A stretch of DNA of 64,000 nucleotides from Plantago ovata (taxonomy: Eukaryota; Streptophyta; Magnoliopsida; Lamiales; Plantaginaceae): positions 111,281,397 to 111,345,396 of the forward strand of contig CM051456.1 in the NCBI GenBank assembly GCA_028274465.1, in the 5' to 3' direction. Below the pieces are notes generated by a model. The model was not told where the DNA came from, did not search any database, and was given only the letters and a program-made list of their open reading frames with translations. The translations under genes were made by a program, and so were the position numbers. Below are positions 46,440 through 56,432 of this stretch, piece by piece (the first letter of the stretch is position 1; the number at the start of each line of letters is the position of its first letter).

Positions 46440-47211
46440 TTTCTTTTGTGTTGTGGAATTTGTGTTGCATTTATTTGGTTTGTGTCATTCCATGCGTTGT
46501 TTCTGGGCTGTGTTGCCTCTGTCTCTTCAGAGTGTCTTCATTGAGTAGTTAGATTGCCAGAGATGAATTGAAAAGTTGCGTAGTGGGCTGCCTAAGGAAA
46601 GTTTTGAGTTTTTTGCTACTAGCTTTTGAAGTGCTTGGTGTAATCATAATAGTTTGGTCTTTGGTGCATGACAATACATGTTATGACCCGGTGGAGGATG
46701 TCGGATTTGTTTCATCTTATTTGCAACGTTTTTGGGAGACCAAAACATGGTTTGGTTGCCCCATGCTGCTTTCTGGGTAGTGTTGGATGCCCCAGCTGAA
46801 CAGATTTTAAAAGTAAATTTTGATGACTCTATTTTGAAGAATCTGACAATAGTAAGCTTGGGCATGGCAGTTCGAAAATGTCAAGGGGCTGTGATCGCTT
46901 GGTGTCGGAAGTTCATTCCCTCCATACAAGATCTGGAAGAAGGGGAGGCTCTTGCGGCAAGGCTGGTTATGCAGCTAGCATCTGAGTTACACGTTCAAGA
47001 TATAGTTGTGGAGGGCGACTGTGTACTGTGTAGTGTTGTACGACAACTTGACAGTTCTGGACCTTTGTCTACAGCAGGTCATGTAATCCAAGAGATTAAG
47101 GAGCTTTCTTCATGTTTTGACTTTATTACTTTTAGTTTTGTACCTAGACTAGGCAATAAGGTAGCACATATGTTAGACAATGATACTTTGGTAGTTTGGT
47201 TTGGTAGATAG
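46440..47211 (+). pseudogene. LINE-derived RNase H domain remnant
   Basis: From 46732 an open frame reads ILKVNFDDS, DLEEGEALAARLVMQLA, DIVVEGDCV and FVPRLGNKVAH. These are the D, E, D and VPR-x-x-N-x-x-AH landmarks of the RNase H (RVT_3) domain that ends many plant L1-type LINEs. Upstream (about 46440-46730) pieces of the preceding linker occur in other frames. A 3' tail ending in an A-rich stretch follows to about 47310. The rest of the element is missing. Confidence 0.75.
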
Positions 47212-47366
47212 ATTTGGTCTTGATACATTGCCATTTGCGGATCCAGATGTAAACTCTGTTGTTATGTAATATATATTGATATTTTTTATGCTGAAAAAAT
47301 AAAAATAATATGAGTATAATAACCTACTTGCATTTTTATTGTCAAACGATATAACCTTTGTAATGT

Positions 47367-47700
47367 CTCTCATCTCGTATTACGTCAATACTAAAAAGAG
47401 GAGATGAAATGCTATTAAAGCTCTTATCTCGTATTACACAATACTAAAAAGAGGAGATGATATGCTAGATTAAAGCTCTTATCTCGTATTACGTCAATAA
47501 TAAAAAGAGGAGATGATATGCGATATTAAATTTCTCATTTCGTATTACGTCAATACTAAAAAGAGGAGAGAATATGCGATATTAAAGCTCTCATCTCGTA
47601 TTACGTCAATAATAAAATGAGGAGATGACATACAATATTAAAGCTCTTACCTCGTATCACGTCAATACTAAAAAAGAGGAGATGATATACGATATTAAAT
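47367..47700. repeat. Minisatellite, about six 56-bp units
   Basis: Each unit reads CTCT-(C/T)ATCTCGTATTACGTCAATA followed by CTAAAAAGAGGAGATGA-TATGCGATATTAAA, with small changes. The TACGTCA word (CRE/as-1-like core) recurs in most units. Confidence 0.95.
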
Positions 47701-47789
47701 TTTAAACTTTCGCGCGGGTTTACAATTTATTTTTTAAAGAAACATTTCAAATCCTTTCTTTATTTTTGTCGATTATGTATAGCATATAA

Positions 47790-48490
47790 AAATATGAACA
47801 CTAATTTTTAGTCCAATTTTAAATATTTATAAGGGTAGTATATTTAAGTAAATCAACACAATAATGTTAACTTATTCATTTTAAACGCGTTTCAATTACT
47901 ACTACAAAATATACTTCGACGATTTTCAAAATTTTAAGCATATAAATGTAGCGTAGTCCAATATTATAATGTGCTAATCAATACTCATATCATTTTTATA
48001 ATTACAGATTGCAAATTTTTTAATAAATAGGGGTAGTATATTGAAGCATCTGACACATTTGAAAATTGAAATCACTACAATAATGTGAAGTGTCTTATTA
48101 TTTTTTAACGGATTAATGCCAATTTACTTATTCTTTTCCAGGACTCTGATTGTCAAAATTTTAAGCATATGAATGTAACGTATTCTAGTATATATTACAA
48201 TGTGCTAATTAATACTAATATCAATTTATAATTTTAGATTGCAATTTTTTTAATATATAGGGGTAGCACATTTAAGTATATTACACATTTGAAAATTGAA
48301 ATCACTTTAATAATGTGAAGTTGCTCATTCTTTTTAAATGCGTTAATGCAAATTACTTATTCTTTTTAAATACTAACACAAACTATACTCCGATAGTTAA
48401 AATTTTAAGCATATAAATAAATGTAACGTATTCTAATATTATAATGTGCTAATCAATACTAATATCATTTTATAATTTTAGCTTTGCAAT
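47790..48490. repeat. AT-rich tandem repeat, about 235-bp period, three to four partial units
   Basis: Markers such as AAAATTTTAAGCATATAAATG, AATATTATAATGTGCTAATC and AGGGGTAGTATATT recur near 47930, 48165 and 48400. The block ends about 190 bp before the RING gene's leader. Confidence 0.85.
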
Positions 48491-48577
48491 TTTTTTTCCC
48501 ACATATATATATCCTTAAAATGGAAAAATGAAATCTTATTTAGAAAAGGAAAGTAAAGAAAAAGTGAAAATAACAAG

Positions 48578-48620
48578 TGACACGTCAGCAATGAAACAGG
48601 AGCATAAGCAAGACACGTCA
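48578..48620. promoter_or_regulatory. Two ACACGTCA elements upstream of the RING gene
   Basis: TGACACGTCA at 48578-48587 and ACACGTCA at 48613-48620 are ACGT-core sites of the kind bound by plant bZIP factors (ABRE / C-box hybrids). They lie roughly 100 bp before the CT-rich presumed transcript start. Function inferred from sequence only. Confidence 0.5.
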
Positions 48621-49803
48621 TCAAGCAAGGCAAAAAAGCCAAAAAGCTGAACCGAACCCTTTAAAACTCTCCTTCTCAGCAGACCAAAGCGCCAAAATCA
48701 TCCACTCTCTCTCTCTAGAGAAAAGGAAAAAATGAGTGAGAATTTTTTGCCATTTTCTTACTCTCTTACTTTCTCTCTCTAGACACTAACTTGACAAAAC
48801 TCTTCTTCTTCATTCATACTCACCGTCACCGTCATCATCATCGGTTCAACTCCACTTCGCTGTGACCGATCAGTAATCGAATCAACCGTTTGAACGATTT
48901 TAGCTGGTATGGAGAATTAATGAAACCTAATTGAATGAGTTTTCTAGTAGAGGGCTTTGTTCGCTGGTCATTTTGTTTGATTGTCGATGGAATTGTGTGA
49001 ATGGATGTGCTTAGGGTTTGCTTGATTTCGGTTTTGATTAGGATTTTGTTTTTTTTCTAGCTACTACCGAAGGAATCAAAGGGGTTTTCTGTGTGTATGT
49101 ATGTATGCTTACATGTATGTGAAGGTGGTGGCTGGTTTCATGGTGTTCGTGTAGAGTAGCCTGTTAGCTGACGTGTCGTTTACTGGTGTTCTTTCGGATT
49201 GTTGAGTACATTTGTCTTTCTTTTTTTTTATTTTTTTTTATTTTTTTATTTTCTGTTTCTTGGTTTGTTTTCTGAAGGTTGTGCGGTTATTTTAGGCTTG
49301 AGACGTGTGTGCTTGTTTACAACTTTGAGATACTTGCTCTCGATTGTTGTTCTCGAATCAGAGTGACGTTTTCTTTGAGAATGAGAGGCTGTGTAGATAA
49401 GTTATGTTATGAGTTTATTCATGATTGTGTAGCTTTGTTTATCTACATGATTCTTGAAGCGTGTGGGATTTTGAAGCTTTATGATGTTTGTGAGGATCGT
49501 TTATTGGATTTATATGTGGGTGGAAGGAATTTTCATTCTGTCTTGCTTGAATATCAAATATAGGTTTTTTGCTTTCATTTCATTTTCTGTTTACCTCGTA
49601 TCAGTGAACGATTGCTTGATTCAGGTTTTCCGTCATCATAGGAAAGTTTGTGTTACCCTACATTATAATTGAAGGTCTTGTTATACTTTGGTTTGTTTGT
49701 AGGTGTTATGTTATCTGTTGTATGCATTCATGTCTTCTTTGATCCATATGGTGAAATAATTCCTGCTGCATTGCCATATCCAGGTTGGATTTAGGACAAG
49801 GAA

Positions 49804-51828
49804 ATGGGATATAACAATCCTCCTGGAATACCTGCGCCTAAGGAAGGGCAAGATGAACGTGCTCGCCCCACCGGAACAACTGAAGCTACTCATGGAATGT
49901 GGACAACTGATGACGCCTACAGTGGACTTGCTGAACCACCTCTGTCGTCTATGCCACCAGATATTGACTTAAATTGGGATGACATATTAGGACATTCATC
50001 TTTCCTGAACGAGTTCGATAATGGTCTCTTTGCAAATGCTGAAATTGGTGCAAACTCGTCCCGTGGAAACACTGAGGTGTCCATATTCCCAAGACAATCA
50101 GCCATTTCATATCCTGAGGTAAGCACGATGGAGCCTAGCACCAGTGGGAATAATTACACTGCAAATCATCTGACGAATAATTTCTTCCCGGGAGGCTATC
50201 GGGAACCTGAGGATCAAGTGAATTTCATGCCAGTGGGAAGTTATGGAATCAAGGAGCATGTAGCAGAAGCTAAAGTTAGTGGCCATAGTGGATTACCGAT
50301 GCAGGGGATCTTTTCTCCTTCAGGCACATCTATTTCATCGTCTACTGATAAAAGTTCCCTTCAGCATGTACCTCATTCTGCAGGAAAAGTTGATGGGGAT
50401 TTTCTAACACTTAGAACTGGAGGTGGTACGGAACTCGGTCACAGCAGTCATTTTGCTAGTAAAGAGACTTCAAGTAAATTGGAGAGAACTGCTTCTGCAC
50501 AACCAAGTAGTTCTCATGCTGTACATAGAACAACAAACCCGTTGAGTATTGAAGGATCATCAAATAATGCTACAAGGGTCCAAACTGGTCTGAGTGGATT
50601 TGCAAACATGGCAAGCAGTTCTGCAAATAACCCATGGCGTCTTGCAGGAGCAGCAAATAATGCTACAAGGGTCCAACCTGGTATAGGCGGATTCGCAAAC
50701 TTCGCAAATAGTCATTTCATCCCTAAAGAGGAATCTCCTTCTGCTCAACTGAATAGTTTCCCTGCTAGACACAATGTGAATAACACATTGAGCATTGCAG
50801 CTGCCTCAAGTAATACAACAAGGATCCAAACTAGTGCAGGTGGATTACCAAGCTCGGCCAACAATTTGATTGATAGGATACCTACTTCTGATAGAGGTGC
50901 AATTATAACAGACAATCCCAGGCCAAATTCCTTCGAGTTCCATAGTTTACAGACACCCGAAGCTCATGGTGATAGTTCCCGCTCGGATCACATGCCATCA
51001 TTGATGCCTTTTGCGAACACTTCTGTTCCATACACTGGACATTTCATCTCGCCCGGTTTGCCTCTCCAACAATTTAGGCCCTCACAGTCTACTACTAGTC
51101 AATCCCTTTTAGCTCCACAACAAGTTAGGCCCTCACAGTTTACTACTAACCAATCCTTTTTAGCTCCGCAACAAGTTAGGCCCTCGCAATTTACTACTAG
51201 CCAATCCTTTTTAGCTCCGCAACAAGTTAGGCCCTCAAAGTTTACTAGTAGTCAATCCTTTTTAGCTCTGGAACAAGTTGGGACCTCACAGTTTTCTACT
51301 AGTCAATCCCTTTTGCCTCTCCAACATGGTAGGTCCTCAAATATTGCTACCAGTCCATCGAATTTTTATGAGCAACAAAACTTGTACGGTCAGCGTGGAA
51401 GAAGTACTGCTGATGCCTTCACAAATTCAGTTTATGGCAGTCAGAGTGGGATAACCATGGCACATCCAGGACTAAGTGAGTCACACCAGTGATCTTAAAA
51501 GCACGTATATTTATGTACAAAACTGATCTTATTCTGCTCTTTGTATCCGCAGGAAATCCAACTCCACTAGCAGAAGCTACCAGACATGAATCTGTTCCAA
51601 GAAGCGTACAACCAGTCGGTAAGCACATTACTCTAGTTTGATTGGTTCTTCTTTGAGTAGATTCATTTCTACATCCCAACTGAAACTAAAATTCTATACT
51701 ATTGAAGTAATAGGTCACTGCTCCAAAGTGATACAACTTTATGAGCGGATAATTCTTTTGTAGTTAATTATAGTGCTCAAGTTATTGGCCATTTTTCTTT
51801 GCACTGGAGTATTGACGGAAAAGAGAAA

Positions 51829-51905
<77 letters not shown>

Positions 51906-54422
51906 TAAATAAATAAATAAATATAAATCTTTTTAATGAAGAAGAGTGGCTGTATGAATGTTTATGGCATATCAGTGTAGTTTTTTCTTAAAATCTACTT
52001 CTGTATTCTTCCTTAACTCTCCTACTGATAATGAGGTCTAATTTATTTATCTTTGTGGTGAATAAGTGAGGCTTTTGTTAGCATGGGACAAACATCAAAG
52101 AGATGTATGTATTCATTCATTCTGTGATCTGGAGAGTATGGATGTTTATGGCATAGCAGTGCAGTTTTTTTCTTTAGATTTACTTCTGTATTCTTCCTGA
52201 ATTCTCCTATTCATAATGAGGTGTAATTTATTTATCTTTTTGGTGAAGTGGGCTTTTGTTAGCATGGGACAAACATCACAGCGATGTACCTTAGTTATTC
52301 ATTCTGTGATATGGAGATATACTAATTGTATTTGTGTATGCGTACCGACGAAGTCACCAAATTTCTAAAACGTTATTCTTCAGTTCCTTTGACTTTGTCA
52401 TTACACATGAGCTTCTCCGTCCAATTAATTTTATCAAACTCTTCTTTGTTTTACTTCCGGAGTGTAAATATATGTTTGATTGTATCATTCGTTGATTGTT
52501 TTCCTATTAGGTCAGCTGTATCCTCGTCATAATGCTGGCTCTGCTGATGCCCTTAGAGATAGCTACCCTCCGTCTTATGGTGCTGTTCCATTCCCTAGGA
52601 GGCTAGGAGTCCAGCCTAATGATTTCACTACTGCTCAGAGAATCCGAGGTTTACATTTTACTATTTTCCAAAACTCAAATTGTTACTGTTTTATGTGTAT
52701 GTAGATGATAGTGCGATGTCGTGCTTGTTTACTGATTATGGTAATTAAAAAGTTGCTTGATGCTCAAGTTTTTATACTATTATTATATTATTTTTGTTTT
52801 GACTAGGACCATCCCGTACAGCTGCTCAGGTCAATCCCTCTAGGCCAATTCCTGCTACAGGTGTGCTTCCTAATTTCCATGGACGATATACAGTGCATCT
52901 ATTATGCCTTCTCTTTATACCTAGAAAGTAGAATCTTTATAAACTCAACTTTGTTTCACACTCACTCTAGGCCAACACCCTCCTGGTAGTGCAGCTTCGC
53001 ATCCTACAGCTCCCAGACCCAGAGTTGTTTCTTCTAGCGGTATGTACATTCATCCAAATTTATGTTATGCATGAAGTTGCATGAGTTGTCATAACATTTT
53101 CCATCTTTACAGGTCAGGCTAACAGAGTGGAAAAACTCAACGTTGGTCCTCAGCCTTCGCCCAAACTTAATCGCCAGTCTTCTAAAAGGCCAGCAACTGA
53201 AAAACCTCCGTCTGCGTCTGCCCCCGCCAGTCAACGTAGGAGAGTTACTAAGCAACCTTCTACTAATCCACATCAAAGTCAAAGCAATCGTGTTCCTGGT
53301 CCGGCAACAGCTCGTACTCCAGCTGCATCCCCTCTTCGTGTTAAAGGGCCAGGTATGTTAGAAACTAAGAACTTGGGAACATACAAAATTACTTCGATAT
53401 TGATGATCTTTCTCCGTTGATGTAGCAGCACTATGTCGTGTGTTGCCTATATTTCACTTCTATTCTAGCAGCACCATTTTCTTTATGTTCCCATCCATGT
53501 TTAAGTCGCCTATGTCTGTAGTTATACTGCCTCTAAAATGAAGTTTATGTTTCTGTTCTTCCTCGTATTTGAATGTTGGCTTGTTGCATCTTTTTCTCAT
53601 TAACATTTCAGCTTTCATTTCTTTTTATACACTTGACCCTCCTTTTGAGCATTTCTATGAGATTAGTGCATGAAGCTCGCATAGAGGGAGCATTTTGCAT
53701 CATCCACTTCCATTCCATATAATTTTGTAGCAAAAAGTAAAATTAATCCATTCAATTGTCAAATAAAGATACAGGAGACTTTTCTAGTGCCTTTTCCAAT
53801 CTTCTCCTTTTAAACACAAAAGAGCTTCTGCACAGTTTTCGAACCATAACCATATATCAGCTTCTTCATAAAATTAGTAGATTTTAACTTGTTAAGGCAC
53901 AATTTAACGGTGGGTAGAGTTGATCAGTAGTCAGAAGCCTGCTATAATCGTAGAAATGAAATTACAGTATTATGAAGTTGGTCGTTTCAAAAAAAAGTAT
54001 TATGAAGTTGGTTTGGAACTTATTAGTCCAACTTTCACAATCCAACTCTGCAAGAAGCTGACACGGAAACTCTGCTCACTTTCAACTCTTCTATGTTTGG
54101 CTTATAACTTGCAATTTTTAGCATCGTCATATCCATAAGCATTAGAGTGCTCCCGAAGAACTTCCTGTATCAACTGGAGATTAACTAGCTATATATAATT
54201 GCAGATCCCGAAGAACTTCCTGTATCAACTGGACATAAGTGTTACCTCTGCAAGAGGGATCTTGAAATTACATCAGAAGGCCAATACCAGCCCAGGAATC
54301 CACAAATTTCCGCTGTTCTTCCTTGTGGCCACACTTTTCACCCTGAATGCTTGGAGAAAATCACACCCCCGGACCAAATCAAAGAGCCACCTTGCATCCC
54401 ATGTGCCCTTGGTGAAAACTAA
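49804..54422 (+). CDS. RING-finger protein with long disordered N-terminus (probable E3 ligase)
   Basis: Seven coding exons: 49804-51475, 51553-51618, 52511-52648, 52807-52860, 52971-53039, 53113-53352 and 54205-54422, giving 818 codons plus stop. An additional 5' UTR intron (48907-49783) separates a CT-rich leader exon from the ATG. The N-terminal 750 residues are low-complexity, rich in Ser, Asn, Gln and Pro, with an early acidic DIDLNWDDILGHSSFLNEF motif and tandem 17-residue repeats. The C-terminal 70 residues hold the only clear domain, a RING-type zinc finger: KCYLCKRDL, then LPCGHTFHPECL, then PPCIPCALGEN. That gives C-x2-C, C-x-H-x3-H-x2-C and C-x2-C. RING proteins usually transfer ubiquitin from E2 enzymes; the substrate is unknown. 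All internal introns are phase 1. A 28-bp copy of the last exon's start lies in the intron before it. Confidence 0.82.
51058..51330 (+). repeat. In-frame 51-bp coding repeats in the RING gene
   Basis: About five units of 17 residues (APQQVRPSQFTTSQSFL) occur in a row, the middle three nearly identical. Earlier in the same exon a second, longer repeat (NNATRVQTGLSGFAN, then NNATRVQPGIGGFAN) occurs at about 50563-50710. Confidence 0.9.
51831..51905. repeat. (AAT)n microsatellite in a RING gene intron
   Basis: About 25 AAT units within the intron between exons 51553-51618 and 52511-52648. Confidence 0.95.
51958..52320. repeat. Intronic tandem duplication, 184-bp period
   Basis: Both halves share ATGTTTATGGCAT, CTTCTGTATTCTTCCT, TAATTTATTTATCTTT and TTGTTAGCATGGGACAAAC in order (51958-52141 and 52142-52320), with about 10 percent difference. 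Confidence 0.9.
54151..54233 (+). repeat. 28-bp exon-start duplication
   Basis: TCCCGAAGAACTTCCTGTAT plus CAACTGGA occurs at 54151-54178 (intron) and again, identical, at 54206-54233 (start of the RING exon). The intronic copy lacks an adjacent AG acceptor, so it is probably not spliced in. Confidence 0.95.
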
Positions 54423-56432
54423 GTTTTTGCTGCGCTTTTGTTTTGCTGCTCCAGCCATCTCTAGAACATTATCAACTACGGAAATTTTTTTGTCATGATT
54501 CTTGGAAACTGGTTATCGAAGAAAAGAACAACTTGGGAATTCCGGAGAGATGGTGATGGAGATAGGTATAGTTCGTAGAACCGTACATATAGCTGTAGCT
54601 AGAGTATTATATAGTCCTATATAGTCGAGGGGTATACCTATTTTGTGGGGGAATGTCAGGTCAGGTGTATATTAGCCTCCTTTTGGTACTTTTAGCTTCA
54701 AAACTGTAACAGTTTTTAGCTAGGCTGCTCTAACCATCAATGCTCATATATGATGAATTTGCAGTTTTCCTCCCGTATTACTTCGTACTCTTCATAAAAA
54801 TATCATCAGTATTGAAATTTTGCTGAAAAATTGCATGCTTTAAGAGTGTTTTGAAATAGAGTGTTTTAACTTTTAACAATGCCACATGAACTGAACCCAT
54901 GTTTCATTCAATTTAAAATCGATTTTCAGTTCAGATTTAGTTAGTTACTAGGAACCGTGTATGCGCATGATTTTGTAATACATTATTATTTTATTAAATA
55001 ATATATTGAAATATATGGAGTGAATATATAATTTTTACATAATGACTTTAAACGTAATAAAAAAATAACTAATTGAGTAATTAAATTTAATATAAATGAT
55101 GTGCTATAAATGTATATAGTTTTTATAGTTATTACAATTAATAGTTTCGAATTGAACTATATTAGACATTCGAAAAGTATTCTTCCGATGAGTTAAAAAC
55201 CATCAGATACATCTCTAGACTTTGGAAACATTCAACTTCAAAATCTGCAATGCATCTTTTTTGCATGTTAATTGGTATTCTTCATCAGTTGAATATATTG
55301 TCAAGTGTTTCATATAAACATTCTAGTTTCATAATATGATGTTTTTAGTTATTTTTATTGTATGGTTTAAGAATAATTTAAATTCAAAATGACCATCGAA
55401 AAGTCAACAAAATCAAGTGTTACATTTATTATTGGAAGGAGGAAGTATGTTTTTTTTTTATAAGAACATATCATGGTTATTTTTAAAATTAAGTATAATA
55501 CCTCATACATACAACTTTATGTTAAAAAATAAAAATTTAAGAAGGGAATAAATAAAAAAGAAAAAAGTTACGTCAATAATATTCGAACCCAACACCTTCA
55601 ACTAAAATAATGATACAAATAATAGAGAAAAATCACGCCAACAATATTCGAACCAAACACCTTTAATAAAAATAATAATAAAAATAATGAAGAAAAATCA
55701 CGCCAACAGGATTCGAACCCTACATCCTTTAATTAACTAATGACACATGTACGCACCAGATTGAAATTGGATAAGCAAGATCAACAGATTAAAATTGATT
55801 GGTAGGTCAATCAATTCGGTAAATCAACCGGCTTATTATATTACTTTAATTAAAAGAAATTCATAATAGTTTAGTTCAATTCATTTTATTTTTTTTCCAA
55901 TTGAATCGAACATGGTTTAACATGATATTGTAGTTTTTTCAAAACTTATCGTATTAGACCGTTAGTCTATGTTTCATTCGTTTGAAACAAAACAAATCTA
56001 AAACGAATTAAACTAAACTGAGTTTTGAATTTTTTTAATAATTTCCCAGAGGAAGGAAATTGAATTTAGTTCAAACATTATTATATTCAAATAAAAAACT
56101 TGAGGTCGAAAATTATAAATTTCACTTTTACAAGAGTTTTGTAGTTTTCTGAATAAAAAAAATGCCGAATGAAATGCTCCAAACACGAACTAGTATATAA
56201 CAATTATCGAATTACAAAATTTTAGTTCGCGAAATGTTTTTCCGAATTATGCCGCTAAGTTGTAAAAAAACGAGTCCAAATTAGACTTGGATTGGATCGT
56301 TTTTTGTATAAATAAAGAGAGAGCTTTCGTGAGAAAAGGGGCACCTAGCTCATAGTACCAGTTCACTCCGACGAACCTTAAAAAATTCTTTCAGAAAAGA
56401 TTTTCAACGAAATAGCTCGGTGAATCTCTTCA
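54423..56432. other. RING gene 3' flank and PBG1 upstream spacer
   Basis: The first 350 bp are probably RING-gene 3' UTR. The remainder is AT-rich with no recognised gene apart from a small tandem repeat at 55.6 kb. The 150 bp before 56433 (GAGAGAGCTTTCGTGAG, GACGAACCTTAAAA) look like the PBG1 leader. Confidence 0.45.
55560..55740. repeat. Three tandem units of about 64 bp with TTCGAACC cores
   Basis: Each unit reads GAAAAATCACGCCAACA-(AT/GG)ATTCGAACC-AACACCTTTAA with AAT-rich spacers. On the minus strand each holds GGTTCGAAT, the core of a tRNA-type B box. No A box or cloverleaf was found. Confidence 0.8.

Noticed and set aside
49279..49672. Open frames of 94 and 63 codons before the RING gene ATG
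   Set aside because: They lie inside the 5' UTR intron (48907-49783) and have no protein-like features.
55700..55720. tRNA gene at the GATTCGAACCC site
   Set aside because: Only a B-box-like core is present; no A box, anticodon arm or acceptor pairing could be drawn.
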